Shown here piece after piece: positions 24,307-32,863 of a DNA stretch of 64,000 nt; position 1 is the stretch's first letter, and every line of letters starts with the position of its first letter. Source of the DNA: Streptomyces xanthochromogenes. Its GTDB lineage: Bacteria > Actinomycetota > Actinomycetes > Streptomycetales > Streptomycetaceae. Where the stretch lies: assembly GCF_014650455.1 (NCBI RefSeq), contig NZ_BMUZ01000002.1:216125-280124 (forward strand). The letters are read 5' to 3'. The notes under the pieces were generated by a model that saw only the letters and a list, made by a program, of their open reading frames with translations, was not told the origin of the DNA and did not search any database. Position numbers and translations under genes: made by a program.

Positions 24307-25020
24307 ATGACTTCCACTGACAACGCCGCCAACGCCGCGAAGCCCGCCGCGAAGGACCCCTGGGAGCTTCCGGACGTCTCCGGTCTCGTCGTCGGCGTGC
24401 TCGGCGGCACCGGCGACCAGGGCCGCGGCCTCGCCTACCGGCTCGCCCGGGCCGGCCAGAAGGTGATCATCGGCTCCCGGGCCGCCGAGCGCGCCCGGAC
24501 CGCGGCCGAGGAGCTCGGGCTCGGTGTCGAGGGCGCCGACAACGCGGAGTGCGCGCGGCGCAGCGACATCGTGATCGTGGCCGTGCCGTGGGACGGCCAC
24601 GCCAAGACGCTCGAATCGCTGCGGGAGGAGCTGGCCGGCAAGCTCGTCGTCGACTGCGTCAACCCGCTCGGCTTCGACAAGCAGGGCGCGTACGCACTGA
24701 AGCCCGAGGAGGGCAGCGCCGCCCAGCAGGCCGCCGCCCTGCTGCCCGACTCCCGGGTGACCGCGGCCTTCCACCACCTGTCGGCGGTGCTGCTCCAGGA
24801 CGCCTCGGTCGAGGAGATCGACACGGACGTGATGGTGCTCGGCGAGGCCCGCGCGGACACCGACCTCGTGCAGGCCCTCGCCGGACGCATCCCCGGTATG
24901 CGCGGCGTCTTCGCCGGGCGGCTGCGCAACGCCCACCAGGTCGAGTCGCTCGTCGCCAACCTGATCTCGGTCAACCGCCGCTACAAGGCGCACGCGGGGC
25001 TGCGCGTCACCGACGTCTGA
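24307..25020 (+). CDS. npdG: NADPH-dependent F420 reductase
   Basis: A 237-residue F420H2:NADP+ oxidoreductase that transfers hydride between NADPH and coenzyme F420. The Rossmann loop is VGVLGGTGDQGRGLAYRLARAG (residues about 27-47), followed by IIGSRAAERA, where Ser/Arg read the NADP phosphate. VIVAVPWDGHAKTL, VDCVNPLGF, AFHHLSAVLLQD and GRLRNAHQVESLVANLISVNRRYKAHAGLRVT are characteristic landmarks of the Npd/Fno family. A short 25-residue N-terminal extension is present. In Streptomyces F420H2 supplies reductases in antibiotic biosynthesis and redox defence. The message seems leaderless. Confidence 0.93.
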   Translation: MTSTDNAANAAKPAAKDPWELPDVSGLVVGVLGGTGDQGRGLAYRLARAGQKVIIGSRAAERARTAAEELGLGVEGADNAECARRSDIVIVAVPWDGHAKTLESLREELAGKLVVDCVNPLGFDKQGAYALKPEEGSAAQQAAALLPDSRVTAAFHHLSAVLLQDASVEEIDTDVMVLGEARADTDLVQALAGRIPGMRGVFAGRLRNAHQVESLVANLISVNRRYKAHAGLRVTDV

Positions 25021-25175
25021 GCCCGCCTGTCCGGGCGCACCCGTGCCCGAGGTGCGGGGCGCCGACGGGCATGGGGGACACTGGACCGGCGGGTGCCGAG
25101 CGCGCCCGCCCGTCCCTTTCGTCCCGCTCGACCGCAGTGCCGCACAGCAGCCGTACCCGACAGGAGCCGACCTCC

Positions 25176-25364
25176 ATGCCCCGCCTCGCTCTGTACGCCC
25201 TCGTCGTCTGTGTCCTCGCCGTCGTCGCGGCCGTGGTCTCCTTCGCCCAGGGCAGCTGGCTCGGAATCATCTGGGTGCTGCTCGTCGGGCTTTCGTCCAA
25301 CATGTGCTGGTACTACCTGCGCAGGGGCCGCGCCGAGCGGGCGAACGCTAGCGCTGCGGAGTGA
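25176..25364 (+). CDS. Small two-helix membrane protein
   Basis: A 62-residue protein from ATG 25176, with AGGAG at 25162-25166. LALYALVVCVLAVVAAVVSFA (residues 4-24) and LGIIWVLLVGLSSNMCWYYL (29-48) are two hydrophobic segments separated by a QGS turn; the C terminus is basic then acidic (RRGRAERANASAAE). The inside-positive pattern predicts both termini cytosolic. I recognise no family. Its last 17 bp overlap the end of the convergent M50 protease gene. A protein-partner role for the protease is possible but there is no direct evidence. Confidence 0.65.
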   Translation: MPRLALYALVVCVLAVVAAVVSFAQGSWLGIIWVLLVGLSSNMCWYYLRRGRAERANASAAE

Positions 25365-26151
25365 TCGAGAGGCTGCCGAGGTCCGGCCAGAACTGGTAGA
25401 GGCCGCGGCCGGTCGCCGCGGCCCAGTCCGGCACCCCGAGCCCGCCCAGGATGGCGTCGACGAGTCGGAAGAACTCCTGGTTGACCTCGGGAATCCACAG
25501 CAGCCCGAACACCGCGAGCAGCCCGAACGGGGCGAACGGCTCGACCTGGCGCCGCGCCGCGTGCGAGAGCCACGGCTCGATGATCCCGTACCCGTCGAGA
25601 CCCGGCACCGGCAGGAAGTTGAGCAGCGCCGCCGACACCTGGAGCAGCGCCAGGAACGCCAGCGCGTACCGGAAGTCGTCGGGCACCCCGTCGAGCGCGT
25701 GCAGCCAGAACGGGGCGGTGCACACCACGGCGAACAGCACGTTGGTGAGCGGGCCCGCCGCCGAGATCAGGCTGTGCCGCCAGCGGCCCCGGATGCGGCT
25801 CCGCTCGATGAAGACCGCGCCGCCGGGCAGACCGATACCGCCCATGATCACGAAGACGACCGGCAGCACGATCGACAGCAGCGCGTGCGTGTATTTCAGC
25901 GGGTTGAGCGTGAGGTAGCCCTTGGTGCCGACCGTGATGTCACCGCCGTGCAGCGCCGTGCGGGCGTGCGCGTACTCGTGCAGGCACAGCGACACCACCC
26001 ATGCCGACGTGACGAACAGGAACACGGCGAGGCCGCGCGAGGCGGCGTAACTCGTCCACACCGCCCACCCGGAGACCGCCATGACGGCGACGATCCCGAG
26101 GAAGACCGGGCTGATCCGCCGGTCGTGGTGGCGGGAGGTTGCGGTGGCCAT
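25348..26151 (-). CDS. Site-2 protease family zinc metalloprotease (M50)
   Basis: A 267-residue intramembrane protease. The zinc motif HEYAH lies in LCLHEYAHARTAL (about residue 58-62), and the third-ligand motif appears as NFLPVPGLDGY (about 196-206, Asp ligand), matching the NPxPxxDG pattern of the group. Five or six membrane segments are visible. M50B members cut membrane-anchored regulators or remnant peptides. The form here has no PDZ domain. GTG or ATG ambiguity is small: ATG 26151 gives MATATSRHHDRR. It overlaps the converging small membrane protein gene by 17 bp and diverges from the SARP gene at 26335. The substrate is unknown. Confidence 0.87.
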   Translation of the reverse strand: MATATSRHHDRRISPVFLGIVAVMAVSGWAVWTSYAASRGLAVFLFVTSAWVVSLCLHEYAHARTALHGGDITVGTKGYLTLNPLKYTHALLSIVLPVVFVIMGGIGLPGGAVFIERSRIRGRWRHSLISAAGPLTNVLFAVVCTAPFWLHALDGVPDDFRYALAFLALLQVSAALLNFLPVPGLDGYGIIEPWLSHAARRQVEPFAPFGLLAVFGLLWIPEVNQEFFRLVDAILGGLGVPDWAAATGRGLYQFWPDLGSLSITPQR

Positions 26152-26334
26152 GCGGTCGGCTCCTGTGCTGGCGGGACGGTCGGGACGAACGCGCCCGACC
26201 GTACAGGGGGTACGTGCCCGTGTCCGGCCCCCGCCCGGATCGAAAGGGGGGTTCCCAGCGTCAAACGTCCCGGGAGCCGCCGGTAGTTCCGCCGCGGGGG
26301 ACCGGGGCGCGGCGGCGTCGATGAGAATGGGGAC

Positions 26335-29300
26335 GTGCGCTACCGGATTCTCGGCAACACCCAGGTCCACCACCTCGACGGCAGCCCCCTCGCCCTCGGC
26401 GGTGCGCGGCTGCGCGCCCTCCTGACGGTGCTCGCGCTGCGGCCGGGCCGGGCCGCGCCCGTGGGTCTCCTCGTCGACGAGGTCTGGGGGGACCGGCCGC
26501 CCGCGGACGCTCCGGCCGCGCTCCAGGCGCTGGTCGGCCGGCTGCGCCGGGTGCTCGGCCACGACGCGGTGTTCTCCGCGGAGGGCGGCGGATACGGGCT
26601 CGCCGCCGAGGACGACGACATCGACCTGCACCGCTTCGAGCGGCTCGCCGCCGACGGGGCCCGCGCCCTGGAGGAGGGCGACGCGGCGAAGGCCACCGCC
26701 CTGCTGGACGACGCGCTCGCGCTGTGGGCCGGGCCCGCGCTCGCCGACCTGCCCGACCCCGGCCCGCTGGCCGCCCGCGCCGAGGCCCGTAGGCTCGACG
26801 CCCGGCGGCTGCGGCTCGCCGCCGTCCTCGCGCTCGGCCGCGCCGACGAGACGCTCGCCGAACTCGCCGTCCTGTGTGAAGGCCATCCGCTGGACGAGCC
26901 GCTGCACGCGCTGCGCATCAAGGCACTGCGTGCCGCGGGCCGCCCGGCCGAGGCGCTCGCCGCGTTCGAGCGCGTGCGCGCCACGCTCGCCGAGGAACTC
27001 GGCGCCGACCCGGGGCCCGAACTGCGCGCCATGCACGGCGAGTTGCTCCATGCGGCCGATGGGCCCGTGCCGCCGGCCACCCCGGTGCACGGCAACCTGC
27101 GGGCTCGCCTCACCTCGTTCGTCGGGCGCGAGGCGGACCTCGCCGACATCCGCGGCGACCTGGAGAGCGCCCGGCTCGTCACCCTGCTCGGGCCCGGCGG
27201 GGCCGGCAAGACCCGGCTCTCGCAGGAGGCCGCCGATGGCCTCGCGGCCGGCTGGCCGGACGGGGTGTGGCTGGCCGAACTCGCCCCCGTGGACGACCCG
27301 TCCGGGGTGCCGGCCGCCGTGCTCACCGCCGTCGGAGCCCGTAAGACGGTGCTGCACGCGGCCGGCGCCGAGGACTTCAGGACCGCCGACCCGCGCGCGG
27401 ACGACCCTGTGGTCCGGCTCGCCGAGCACTGCGCGCCGCGCCGGATGCTGCTGCTCCTGGACAACTGCGAGCATGTGATCGGCGCCGCCGCCGAACTCGC
27501 CGAGTACCTCCTGGCCCGCTGCCCGCGGCTGGTCGTCCTCGCCACCAGCCGTGAACCGCTCGGCGTGCCGGGCGAGTTGGTGCGTCCCGTCGAGCCGCTG
27601 CCCGCGCCCTTCGCGCTGCGCCTGTTCGCCGAGCGGGGGGCCGCTGCCCGGCCCGGCTTCCGGGTCGCGGACGACCCGGCGGCCGCTGCCGAGATCTGCC
27701 GCCGCCTGGACGGACTGCCGCTCGCCATCGAGCTGGCCGCGGCCCGCCTGCGCATGCTGACGCCACGTCAGATCGCGGACCGGCTCGACGACCGCTTCCG
27801 GCTGCTCATCAGCGGCAGCCGCACCGTGCTGCCCCGGCAGCAGACCCTGCGGGCCGTCGTGGACTGGTCCTGGGACCTCCTGGAGTCCGCCGAACGCGCG
27901 GTGCTCGGCCGGCTCGCCGTCTTCGCGGGCGGCTGCGACCTGGCGGCGGCGGAGGCGGTGTGCGCCGAGGGCGGCGCGCCCGCGGGCCCCGACGTCGCGG
28001 CCGTACTCGGCTCGCTCGTCGACAAGTCGCTCGTCGTGGCCGCCCCCGACGACACCGGCGAGATGCGCTACCGGCTGCTCGAAACCGTCGCCGAGTACGC
28101 CGCCGAGCGGCTCGCCGGCAGCGGCGGCCGCGCGGCCGCCGAGCGGCGCCACCTCACGTACTACCGCGAGCTCGCCCGGCTCACCGACGCCGAGCTGCGC
28201 GGCCCCGGACAGCGGGCCGCGATCGACACCTTCGAGCGCGAGTACGAGAACCTGCGGACCGCGCTGCGCCGCTCGGTCGCGCTGCGCGACGAGCAGGAGG
28301 CGCTGTGCCTGGTGCACGCCATGCTCTGGTACTGGCAGATGCGGGACCTGCGGGTCGATTCACGGCACTGGGGGCGGGAGGTGGCCGCGCTCGGCCCCGA
28401 TCCCTTCGCGCCGCCCGTGGCGCCCGCGCCGCCCGTCCACGTCCGCTGCACGGATGCTCCGCCCCCGTTCGACGACGAGGTGCTCCAGGAGGCGCGGCGC
28501 GGCGTGCACCTGGTCCAACTGGCTTCCATGGACCACGACTTGGACGTGTGGACCACCCCCGAGGCACTGGAGCGGCTGCGGGCGATCGTGTCCGCCTACC
28601 GGCCGGGCCTTCCGCAGACCTGCCGCATGCCGGCCTCGCTCTGGTTCTTCCCCGTCGTGCTCAGCGGCGACCAGGAGTTCCTGAAGGAGGTGCTGGACGC
28701 GACCGTGACGGCCTGCGAGGAGTTCGGCTACGAGTGGGAGCTGGCCGCCGCCCTCCAGATGCGCGCCAACGTCCGGGCCAACCGGGCCGAATGGTCGGGC
28801 GACGCGACCGCCGACGCCGACCGCAGCCTCCTGATGTTCCAGCGTCTGGGGGACGCCTGGGGTGCGGCCGAGGCGCTCGGGGCCCGCGGCGAGGCGCGTG
28901 AGAAGAGGGGCCAATTCGGCCTCGCCGCCCAGGACTTCGCCGCCGCCCTCGAACGCGCCGAGGAGCTCGGGGCCGAGGCCCAGGTGTCCCTGCTCAAGGC
29001 CCGCCTGGCCGCCGCGCTCCTGGAGACGGGGGAGGCGGAGCGCGGCGAGGCGCTGCTCCGCGAGCTCCTGGCCGACGGCCGGCGCTCGGGCGTCGAGGCG
29101 CGGCCCGCGGCCCGGCTCTTCCTCACCATGTGGCTCGGCCGCACCCGGCGGTTCGACGAGGCGCGCGAGCAGATCGCCATCATGCTGCGGGAGTTCCGTT
29201 CCGCCAACCTCATGCTGTTCGAAGGCTTCGTGCTCGGCGTGCGGGCCTGGCTGGACAACGAGGAGGGGCTGTACGCCGATGCCCTGTCCGGGGCGCTCGT

Positions 29301-29634
29301 CGCGCTGGACAGGGCCCAGGAGCCGCTGGCGCGGATGGTCGCGCCGGAGATGATCGCGGTGCATCTGCTCACCGCCGCCTGGGCCGTCGCGGGGCTCGGC
29401 GGCACGGACAACGGCCTGGACGCGGCCCGTCTGATCGGCGCCCATGACGCCCTGCTCCCGGTCGGCCACTTCTCCTCGCCCGTCGAGGTGGAGCAGCGGG
29501 CCGTGGCCGAGCGCATCACGCGGGCCCTGCTCGACGCCGCCGCCTACGGGGCCGCGTACGCCGAGGGCGGCGGCCTCTCCGCGGAGGAGGCCACCGCCCT
29601 GGTGCGACGCGCTCGCAAGGACCGGCAGGACTGA
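26335..29634 (+). CDS. AfsR/SARP-family regulator with BTAD, NB-ARC and TPR regions
   Basis: A 1099-residue large SARP-type activator. Order: OmpR-like winged-helix DNA-binding domain (1-90, GGARLRALLTVLALRPGR and GYGL), bacterial transcriptional activation domain (about 95-245, ending ADPGPELRAMHGELL), a STAND/NB-ARC ATPase (Walker A GPGGAGKT at about 286-293, Walker B LLLLDNCEHV, ATSREPLG sensor, GLPLAIELAAARL), then a TPR-rich C terminus. Such proteins activate secondary-metabolite or export genes by binding heptamer direct repeats. Start GTG 26335 has GAGAAT 6 nt upstream and no ribosome binding site. It ends 41 bp from the convergent drrB-like gene, whose operon carries SARP-type repeats. 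Confidence 0.9.
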   Translation: MRYRILGNTQVHHLDGSPLALGGARLRALLTVLALRPGRAAPVGLLVDEVWGDRPPADAPAALQALVGRLRRVLGHDAVFSAEGGGYGLAAEDDDIDLHRFERLAADGARALEEGDAAKATALLDDALALWAGPALADLPDPGPLAARAEARRLDARRLRLAAVLALGRADETLAELAVLCEGHPLDEPLHALRIKALRAAGRPAEALAAFERVRATLAEELGADPGPELRAMHGELLHAADGPVPPATPVHGNLRARLTSFVGREADLADIRGDLESARLVTLLGPGGAGKTRLSQEAADGLAAGWPDGVWLAELAPVDDPSGVPAAVLTAVGARKTVLHAAGAEDFRTADPRADDPVVRLAEHCAPRRMLLLLDNCEHVIGAAAELAEYLLARCPRLVVLATSREPLGVPGELVRPVEPLPAPFALRLFAERGAAARPGFRVADDPAAAAEICRRLDGLPLAIELAAARLRMLTPRQIADRLDDRFRLLISGSRTVLPRQQTLRAVVDWSWDLLESAERAVLGRLAVFAGGCDLAAAEAVCAEGGAPAGPDVAAVLGSLVDKSLVVAAPDDTGEMRYRLLETVAEYAAERLAGSGGRAAAERRHLTYYRELARLTDAELRGPGQRAAIDTFEREYENLRTALRRSVALRDEQEALCLVHAMLWYWQMRDLRVDSRHWGREVAALGPDPFAPPVAPAPPVHVRCTDAPPPFDDEVLQEARRGVHLVQLASMDHDLDVWTTPEALERLRAIVSAYRPGLPQTCRMPASLWFFPVVLSGDQEFLKEVLDATVTACEEFGYEWELAAALQMRANVRANRAEWSGDATADADRSLLMFQRLGDAWGAAEALGARGEAREKRGQFGLAAQDFAAALERAEELGAEAQVSLLKARLAAALLETGEAERGEALLRELLADGRRSGVEARPAARLFLTMWLGRTRRFDEAREQIAIMLREFRSANLMLFEGFVLGVRAWLDNEEGLYADALSGALVALDRAQEPLARMVAPEMIAVHLLTAAWAVAGLGGTDNGLDAARLIGAHDALLPVGHFSSPVEVEQRAVAERITRALLDAAAYGAAYAEGGGLSAEEATALVRRARKDRQD

Positions 29635-29674
29635 CGTCACCGACGTCACCGACAGGGCTGACGTACCGTCAGAA

Positions 29675-30529
29675 TCAGGTGCGCTTGCGGAACTTGGCGA
29701 CCGCCAGCGGAGCCGTCACCAGTGTGATGCCCGCGGACCAGGCCAGGGTCATCAGCGCGGAGTGGGCGACCGGGCCACCGGTGATCAGGCCGCGGGCCGC
29801 GTCCGCCAGGTTGGACAGAGGGTTGTAGTCGGTGAAGGACTGGAGCCAGCCCGGCATCGTGGTCGGCTTGGCGAAGATGGACGAGCCGAACTGCAGCGGC
29901 ATCAGCACGAGCATGGCCACTCCCTGGACGGCCTGGACCGTTTTCATGGTGAGTCCGAGCAGGATGAAGATCCACATGAGGGACGCGCCGAACACCAGGG
30001 ACAGGCCGATGGCGCCGAGCAGGCCGAACACCGAGGTGCTGACGCTCAGACCCAGGATGAAGCCCATGATGAGCAGGATCGTGGTGGCCACCAGCATGCG
30101 GCCGACCTCGACCACCATCTTGGCGATGAGGACGGAGGACCGGGCGATGGGCATCGTCCGGAACCGGTCCATCACCCCCTTCTTGAAGTCGTCGTTGACA
30201 CCGGTGCCGACCGCCATCGCGATGTTGAGGCCCATCATCGCCATCAGGCCGGGCACCAGGTAGTTGACGTACTGGCCGCGGTTGCCGTCGCCGAACATCG
30301 CGCCGCCGAAGACGTACACGAAGAGCAGCACGAAGATGATCGGCATCAGGACGGCGTCGAACATCGACTCCGGGTCGGCCTTGATCTGGAGCATGTTGCG
30401 GCGCGCCAGGGCGCCGATGTGGCGCAGGTTCGCGCGCAGCCCGATGCGTGCGTCGTCGGACCCGACGGCCGCCCGCGGGGGCGAAGGGGCCTGCTGGGCA
30501 GGCGCGTTGACGGTGGTGGTGGCGCTCAT
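29675..30529 (-). CDS. DrrB-type ABC-2 exporter permease
   Basis: A 284-residue ABC-2 permease of the daunorubicin-resistance class. Six hydrophobic segments are visible. The N-terminal cytosolic arm (APAQQAPSPPRAAVGSDDA) is followed by NLRHIGALARRNMLQIKADPESMFDAVLMPI (landmarks LARRN and PESMFD), the interface region of DrrB proteins. GVNDDFKKGVMDRFRTMPIARSSVL is the conserved ABC-2 loop motif. The start overlaps the stop of the ATPase gene by 4 nt (ATGA). With that ATPase it would form a drug exporter. The C-terminal SNLADAARGLITGGPV also fits the family. Confidence 0.9.
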   Translation of the reverse strand: MSATTTVNAPAQQAPSPPRAAVGSDDARIGLRANLRHIGALARRNMLQIKADPESMFDAVLMPIIFVLLFVYVFGGAMFGDGNRGQYVNYLVPGLMAMMGLNIAMAVGTGVNDDFKKGVMDRFRTMPIARSSVLIAKMVVEVGRMLVATTILLIMGFILGLSVSTSVFGLLGAIGLSLVFGASLMWIFILLGLTMKTVQAVQGVAMLVLMPLQFGSSIFAKPTTMPGWLQSFTDYNPLSNLADAARGLITGGPVAHSALMTLAWSAGITLVTAPLAVAKFRKRT

Positions 30530-31560
30530 GCCGCGACCTCCTCGGTCTTACGGGTGGCGTCCTGGGAGTCGGCGGTCTTCTGGCCGGTGATGGCCAGGAA
30601 CACCTCGTCCAGGCTGGGAAGGTGGGTGCCTATGTGGGCGATGCCGTAGCCGCGCGATCCCAACAGGCCGACCACTGCGGTCAGTTGCTCGTCGCTGAGG
30701 ATCGGGACGTTGAGCACGCCCTCGTCCGGCACGACCTGGGTGCCCGAGACGCCGTCCAGGCCCGCCTCGGTGACGGCCCGCGCCATCGCGCCCAGCTGCT
30801 CCGGGTCGGTGGGCCGGATCTGGAGGGTGCGGCCGCCGACCCGGGCCTTCAGCTCGTCGACCTCACCGTTGGCGATGACCCTGCCGCGGTCGATGACCGT
30901 CAGCTCGCTCGCCAACTGCTCGGCCTCCTCCATGTACTGCGTGGTCAGGAGCACGGTGGCGCCCTCGGCGACCATCCGGCGCACCTCGTCCCACACCTCG
31001 TTGCGGGTGCGCGGGTCCAGGCCCGTCGTCGGCTCGTCCAGGTACAGCACGGCCGGGTGGCCGATCATGGAGGCGGCCAGGTCGAGCCGGCGCCGCATGC
31101 CTCCGGAGTAGGTCGCCGCGAGCCGCTTGCCGGCGTCCGTGAGCGAGAAGCGCTCCAGGAGCTCGTCGGCGCGGGAGCGGGCTTCCTTGCGCGACAGGTC
31201 GAGCAGCCGGCCGATCATGTACAGGTTCTCGCGGCCGGACAGCTTCTCGTCGACCGAGGCGTACTGCCCGGTCAGGCCGATGGTGCGGCGCAGCTGCCGG
31301 GGCTGCCGCACCACGTCGTACCCGGCGACGACGGCGGTTCCGGCGTCCGGCACGAGCAGGGTGGACAGGCAGCGTACGAGCGTGGTCTTGCCCGCGCCGT
31401 TGGGTCCGAGGACACCGAGCACGGTGCCCTCGCGGACGTCCAGGTCGACGCCGTCCAGCGCCTTGGTGTCGCCGAAGTGCTTCACCAGCCCCCGCACGGA
31501 GACGGCGATGCCGGCCGCGCCTTCCCCGTTGTTCCTGGGCTTCTTGTCGATTCGCGTCAT
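30526..31560 (-). CDS. DrrA-type ABC exporter ATP-binding protein
   Basis: A 344-residue daunorubicin-resistance type ATPase. Walker A is GPNGAGKTTL, the Q-loop is GLTGQYASVDEKLSGRENL, the signature is YSGGMRRRLDLAASMIG, Walker B is AVLYLDEPTTGLD, and the switch region is TQYMEEAEQLA. The C-terminal 100 residues (GEVDELKARVGGRTLQIRPTDPEQL) form the regulatory domain typical of DrrA. ATG 31560 is preceded by CATCTT at 7 nt and no ribosome binding site, so a leaderless mRNA is likely. Four 11-bp-spaced heptamers lie 23-62 bp upstream, pointing to activation by a SARP protein such as the neighbour at 26.3 kb. Confidence 0.92.
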   Translation of the reverse strand: MTRIDKKPRNNGEGAAGIAVSVRGLVKHFGDTKALDGVDLDVREGTVLGVLGPNGAGKTTLVRCLSTLLVPDAGTAVVAGYDVVRQPRQLRRTIGLTGQYASVDEKLSGRENLYMIGRLLDLSRKEARSRADELLERFSLTDAGKRLAATYSGGMRRRLDLAASMIGHPAVLYLDEPTTGLDPRTRNEVWDEVRRMVAEGATVLLTTQYMEEAEQLASELTVIDRGRVIANGEVDELKARVGGRTLQIRPTDPEQLGAMARAVTEAGLDGVSGTQVVPDEGVLNVPILSDEQLTAVVGLLGSRGYGIAHIGTHLPSLDEVFLAITGQKTADSQDATRKTEEVAA

Positions 31561-31567
31561 GGACACC

Positions 31568-31573
31568 AAGATG
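31568..31573 (-). promoter_or_regulatory. Candidate -10 of drrAB-like operon
   Basis: CATCTT on the minus strand, 7 nt before ATG 31560, keeps the A at position 2 and T at position 6 of the TANNNT form. It is 9 nt from the last of the heptamer repeats, close to the 8-nt spacing known for SARP-activated promoters. Confidence 0.4.
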
Positions 31574-31582
31574 CCAGCCGCC

Positions 31583-31622
31583 ACCGACAAGCCACCGACA
31601 GACCGCCGACAGACTGTGGACA
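31583..31622 (-). promoter_or_regulatory. Four heptamer repeats at 11-bp spacing, candidate SARP box
   Basis: Read on the minus strand the heptamers are TGTCCAC, TGTCGGC, TGTCGGT and TGTCGGT, each separated by exactly 4 nt (plus-strand starts 31616, 31605, 31594, 31583). SARP activators such as ActII-ORF4 and DnrI bind heptameric direct repeats at one-turn spacing overlapping the -35 region. Here they lie directly upstream of the drrA-like start. Confidence 0.75.
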
Positions 31623-31703
31623 GCAGAGTGCGGACATCCACCGCCACCTGTGCCACCGGAGCACGCCCACCGGCCGGGCGCCGCCACGGGATGCGCGCCA
31701 CAA

Positions 31704-31747
31704 CGACGGACAGCCCGCCGATGGGGGAAGTCGGCGGACTGTCGTCG
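31704..31747 (-). terminator. Hairpin downstream of panB
   Basis: CGACGGACAGCCCGCCGA (31704-31721) pairs with TCGGCGGACTGTCGTCG (31731-31747), with one bulge and one mismatch, around a 9-nt loop. It begins 47 bp past the panB stop and separates it from the exporter promoter. Confidence 0.55.
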
Positions 31748-31793
31748 TGACCGCAGTGGCTATAGGGGCAACGGACCAGCGCTCGGCGACGGA

Positions 31794-32666
31794 TCAGTGG
31801 AAGGTGTGCTCCTCGGCGGGGAAGGACCCGCCGACGACCTCTCCCGCGAACGCCTTCGCCGCGTTCCCGAGAGACTCGCGCAGGTTCATGTACTGCTTGG
31901 TGAAACGGGGCGTCCTGCCCGGCGTCAGGCCCACCATGTCGGTGTAGACGAGCACCTGGGCGTCGCAGTCGACGCCCGCGCCGATGCCGACCGTGGGGAT
32001 GTGCAGGCTGCGCGTGACCTCGGTCGCGAGCTCGCCCGGAATCAGCTCCAGGACGATCGCGAAGGCGCCCGCGTCCTGCACCGCCTTGGCGTCGCGCAGC
32101 AGCTGGTGCGCCGCCTCGTCGCCGCGGCCCTGCACCCGGTAGCCCAGCGTGTTCACGGACTGCGGGGTGAGGCCGATGTGCCCCATGACCGGGATGCCGG
32201 AGTCGACGAGCAGCCTGATCTGCTCGTGGCTGCGCTCGCCGCCCTCCAGCTTCACCGCCCCCACACCCGCGTCCTTGACCAGCCGCATCGCGGTGCGAAG
32301 GGCTTGTACCGGGCCCTCCTGGTAGGAGCCGAACGGCAGGTCGGCCACGACCAGGGCGCGCGAGGTGCCCCGTACGACGGCCGCGGACAGCATGGTGATC
32401 TCGTCCAGGGTGACCGGGACGGTCGTCTCGTAACCGAGGTGACAGTTCCCCATCGAGTCGCCCACGAGCAGGACCGGAATCCCGGCCTCGTCGAAGACGG
32501 ACGCGGTCATCGCGTCGTAGGCCGTGAGCATGGGCCACTTCTCGCCGCGCGCCTTGGCGGCGGCGATGTCGTGGACGGTGATGCGCCGGGTGCCCTTGCC
32601 TCCGTACAGCGCCTTGGGATCGCTGCTGTCGGGGGTCTTCTGGGCAGCCTGAAGTGGTTGCGTCAT
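31794..32666 (-). CDS. panB: 3-methyl-2-oxobutanoate hydroxymethyltransferase
   Basis: A 290-residue ketopantoate hydroxymethyltransferase, the first step of pantothenate and coenzyme A synthesis from 2-oxoisovalerate and methylene-tetrahydrofolate. The (beta/alpha)8 barrel motifs are clear: [37 protein letters not shown] (Mg2+ ligand Asp in GDS), [27 protein letters not shown], and the catalytic Glu in [14 protein letters not shown] 25-residue N-terminal extension makes it slightly longer than E. coli PanB (264). AGGAG lies before ATG 32666. It stands alone on its strand; panC and panD are not in the window. Confidence 0.95.
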   Translation of the reverse strand: MTQPLQAAQKTPDSSDPKALYGGKGTRRITVHDIAAAKARGEKWPMLTAYDAMTASVFDEAGIPVLLVGDSMGNCHLGYETTVPVTLDEITMLSAAVVRGTSRALVVADLPFGSYQEGPVQALRTAMRLVKDAGVGAVKLEGGERSHEQIRLLVDSGIPVMGHIGLTPQSVNTLGYRVQGRGDEAAHQLLRDAKAVQDAGAFAIVLELIPGELATEVTRSLHIPTVGIGAGVDCDAQVLVYTDMVGLTPGRTPRFTKQYMNLRESLGNAAKAFAGEVVGGSFPAEEHTFH

Positions 32667-32820
32667 CGCAACGGCTCCTGTTCGTCATCTCGAAGCGCCC
32701 TCACGGCGTCTCCGGACCACATCCATGGTGGCATCCCGTGCCCTCCCCCGGGAAGTGGGTGTGTCGGGAAGGTAAATCGGTCACGAAACGAACCGGTGTC
32801 CGAAAAGCAAAGAGCTTTCT

Positions 32821-32839
32821 ATACGAGACGGTCTCGTAT
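32821..32839. promoter_or_regulatory. Perfect 19-bp palindrome, candidate TetR operator
   Basis: ATACGAGACGGTCTCGTAT has two perfect 9-bp arms around one G. It lies 25 bp before ATG 32864 of the DHA2 efflux gene, whose TetR-family regulator is encoded directly downstream. Repressor binding here would block the promoter whose -10 is at 32851. Confidence 0.85.
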
Positions 32840-32850
32840 CGAAATGCGTC

Positions 32851-32856
32851 TAGGCT
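32851..32856 (+). promoter_or_regulatory. -10 element for leaderless DHA2 efflux gene
   Basis: TAGGCT is followed by 7 nt (GGACGGC) and ATG 32864. No Shine-Dalgarno sequence is present. The palindromic operator lies just upstream, covering the -35 region. Confidence 0.6.
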
Positions 32857-32863
32857 GGACGGC

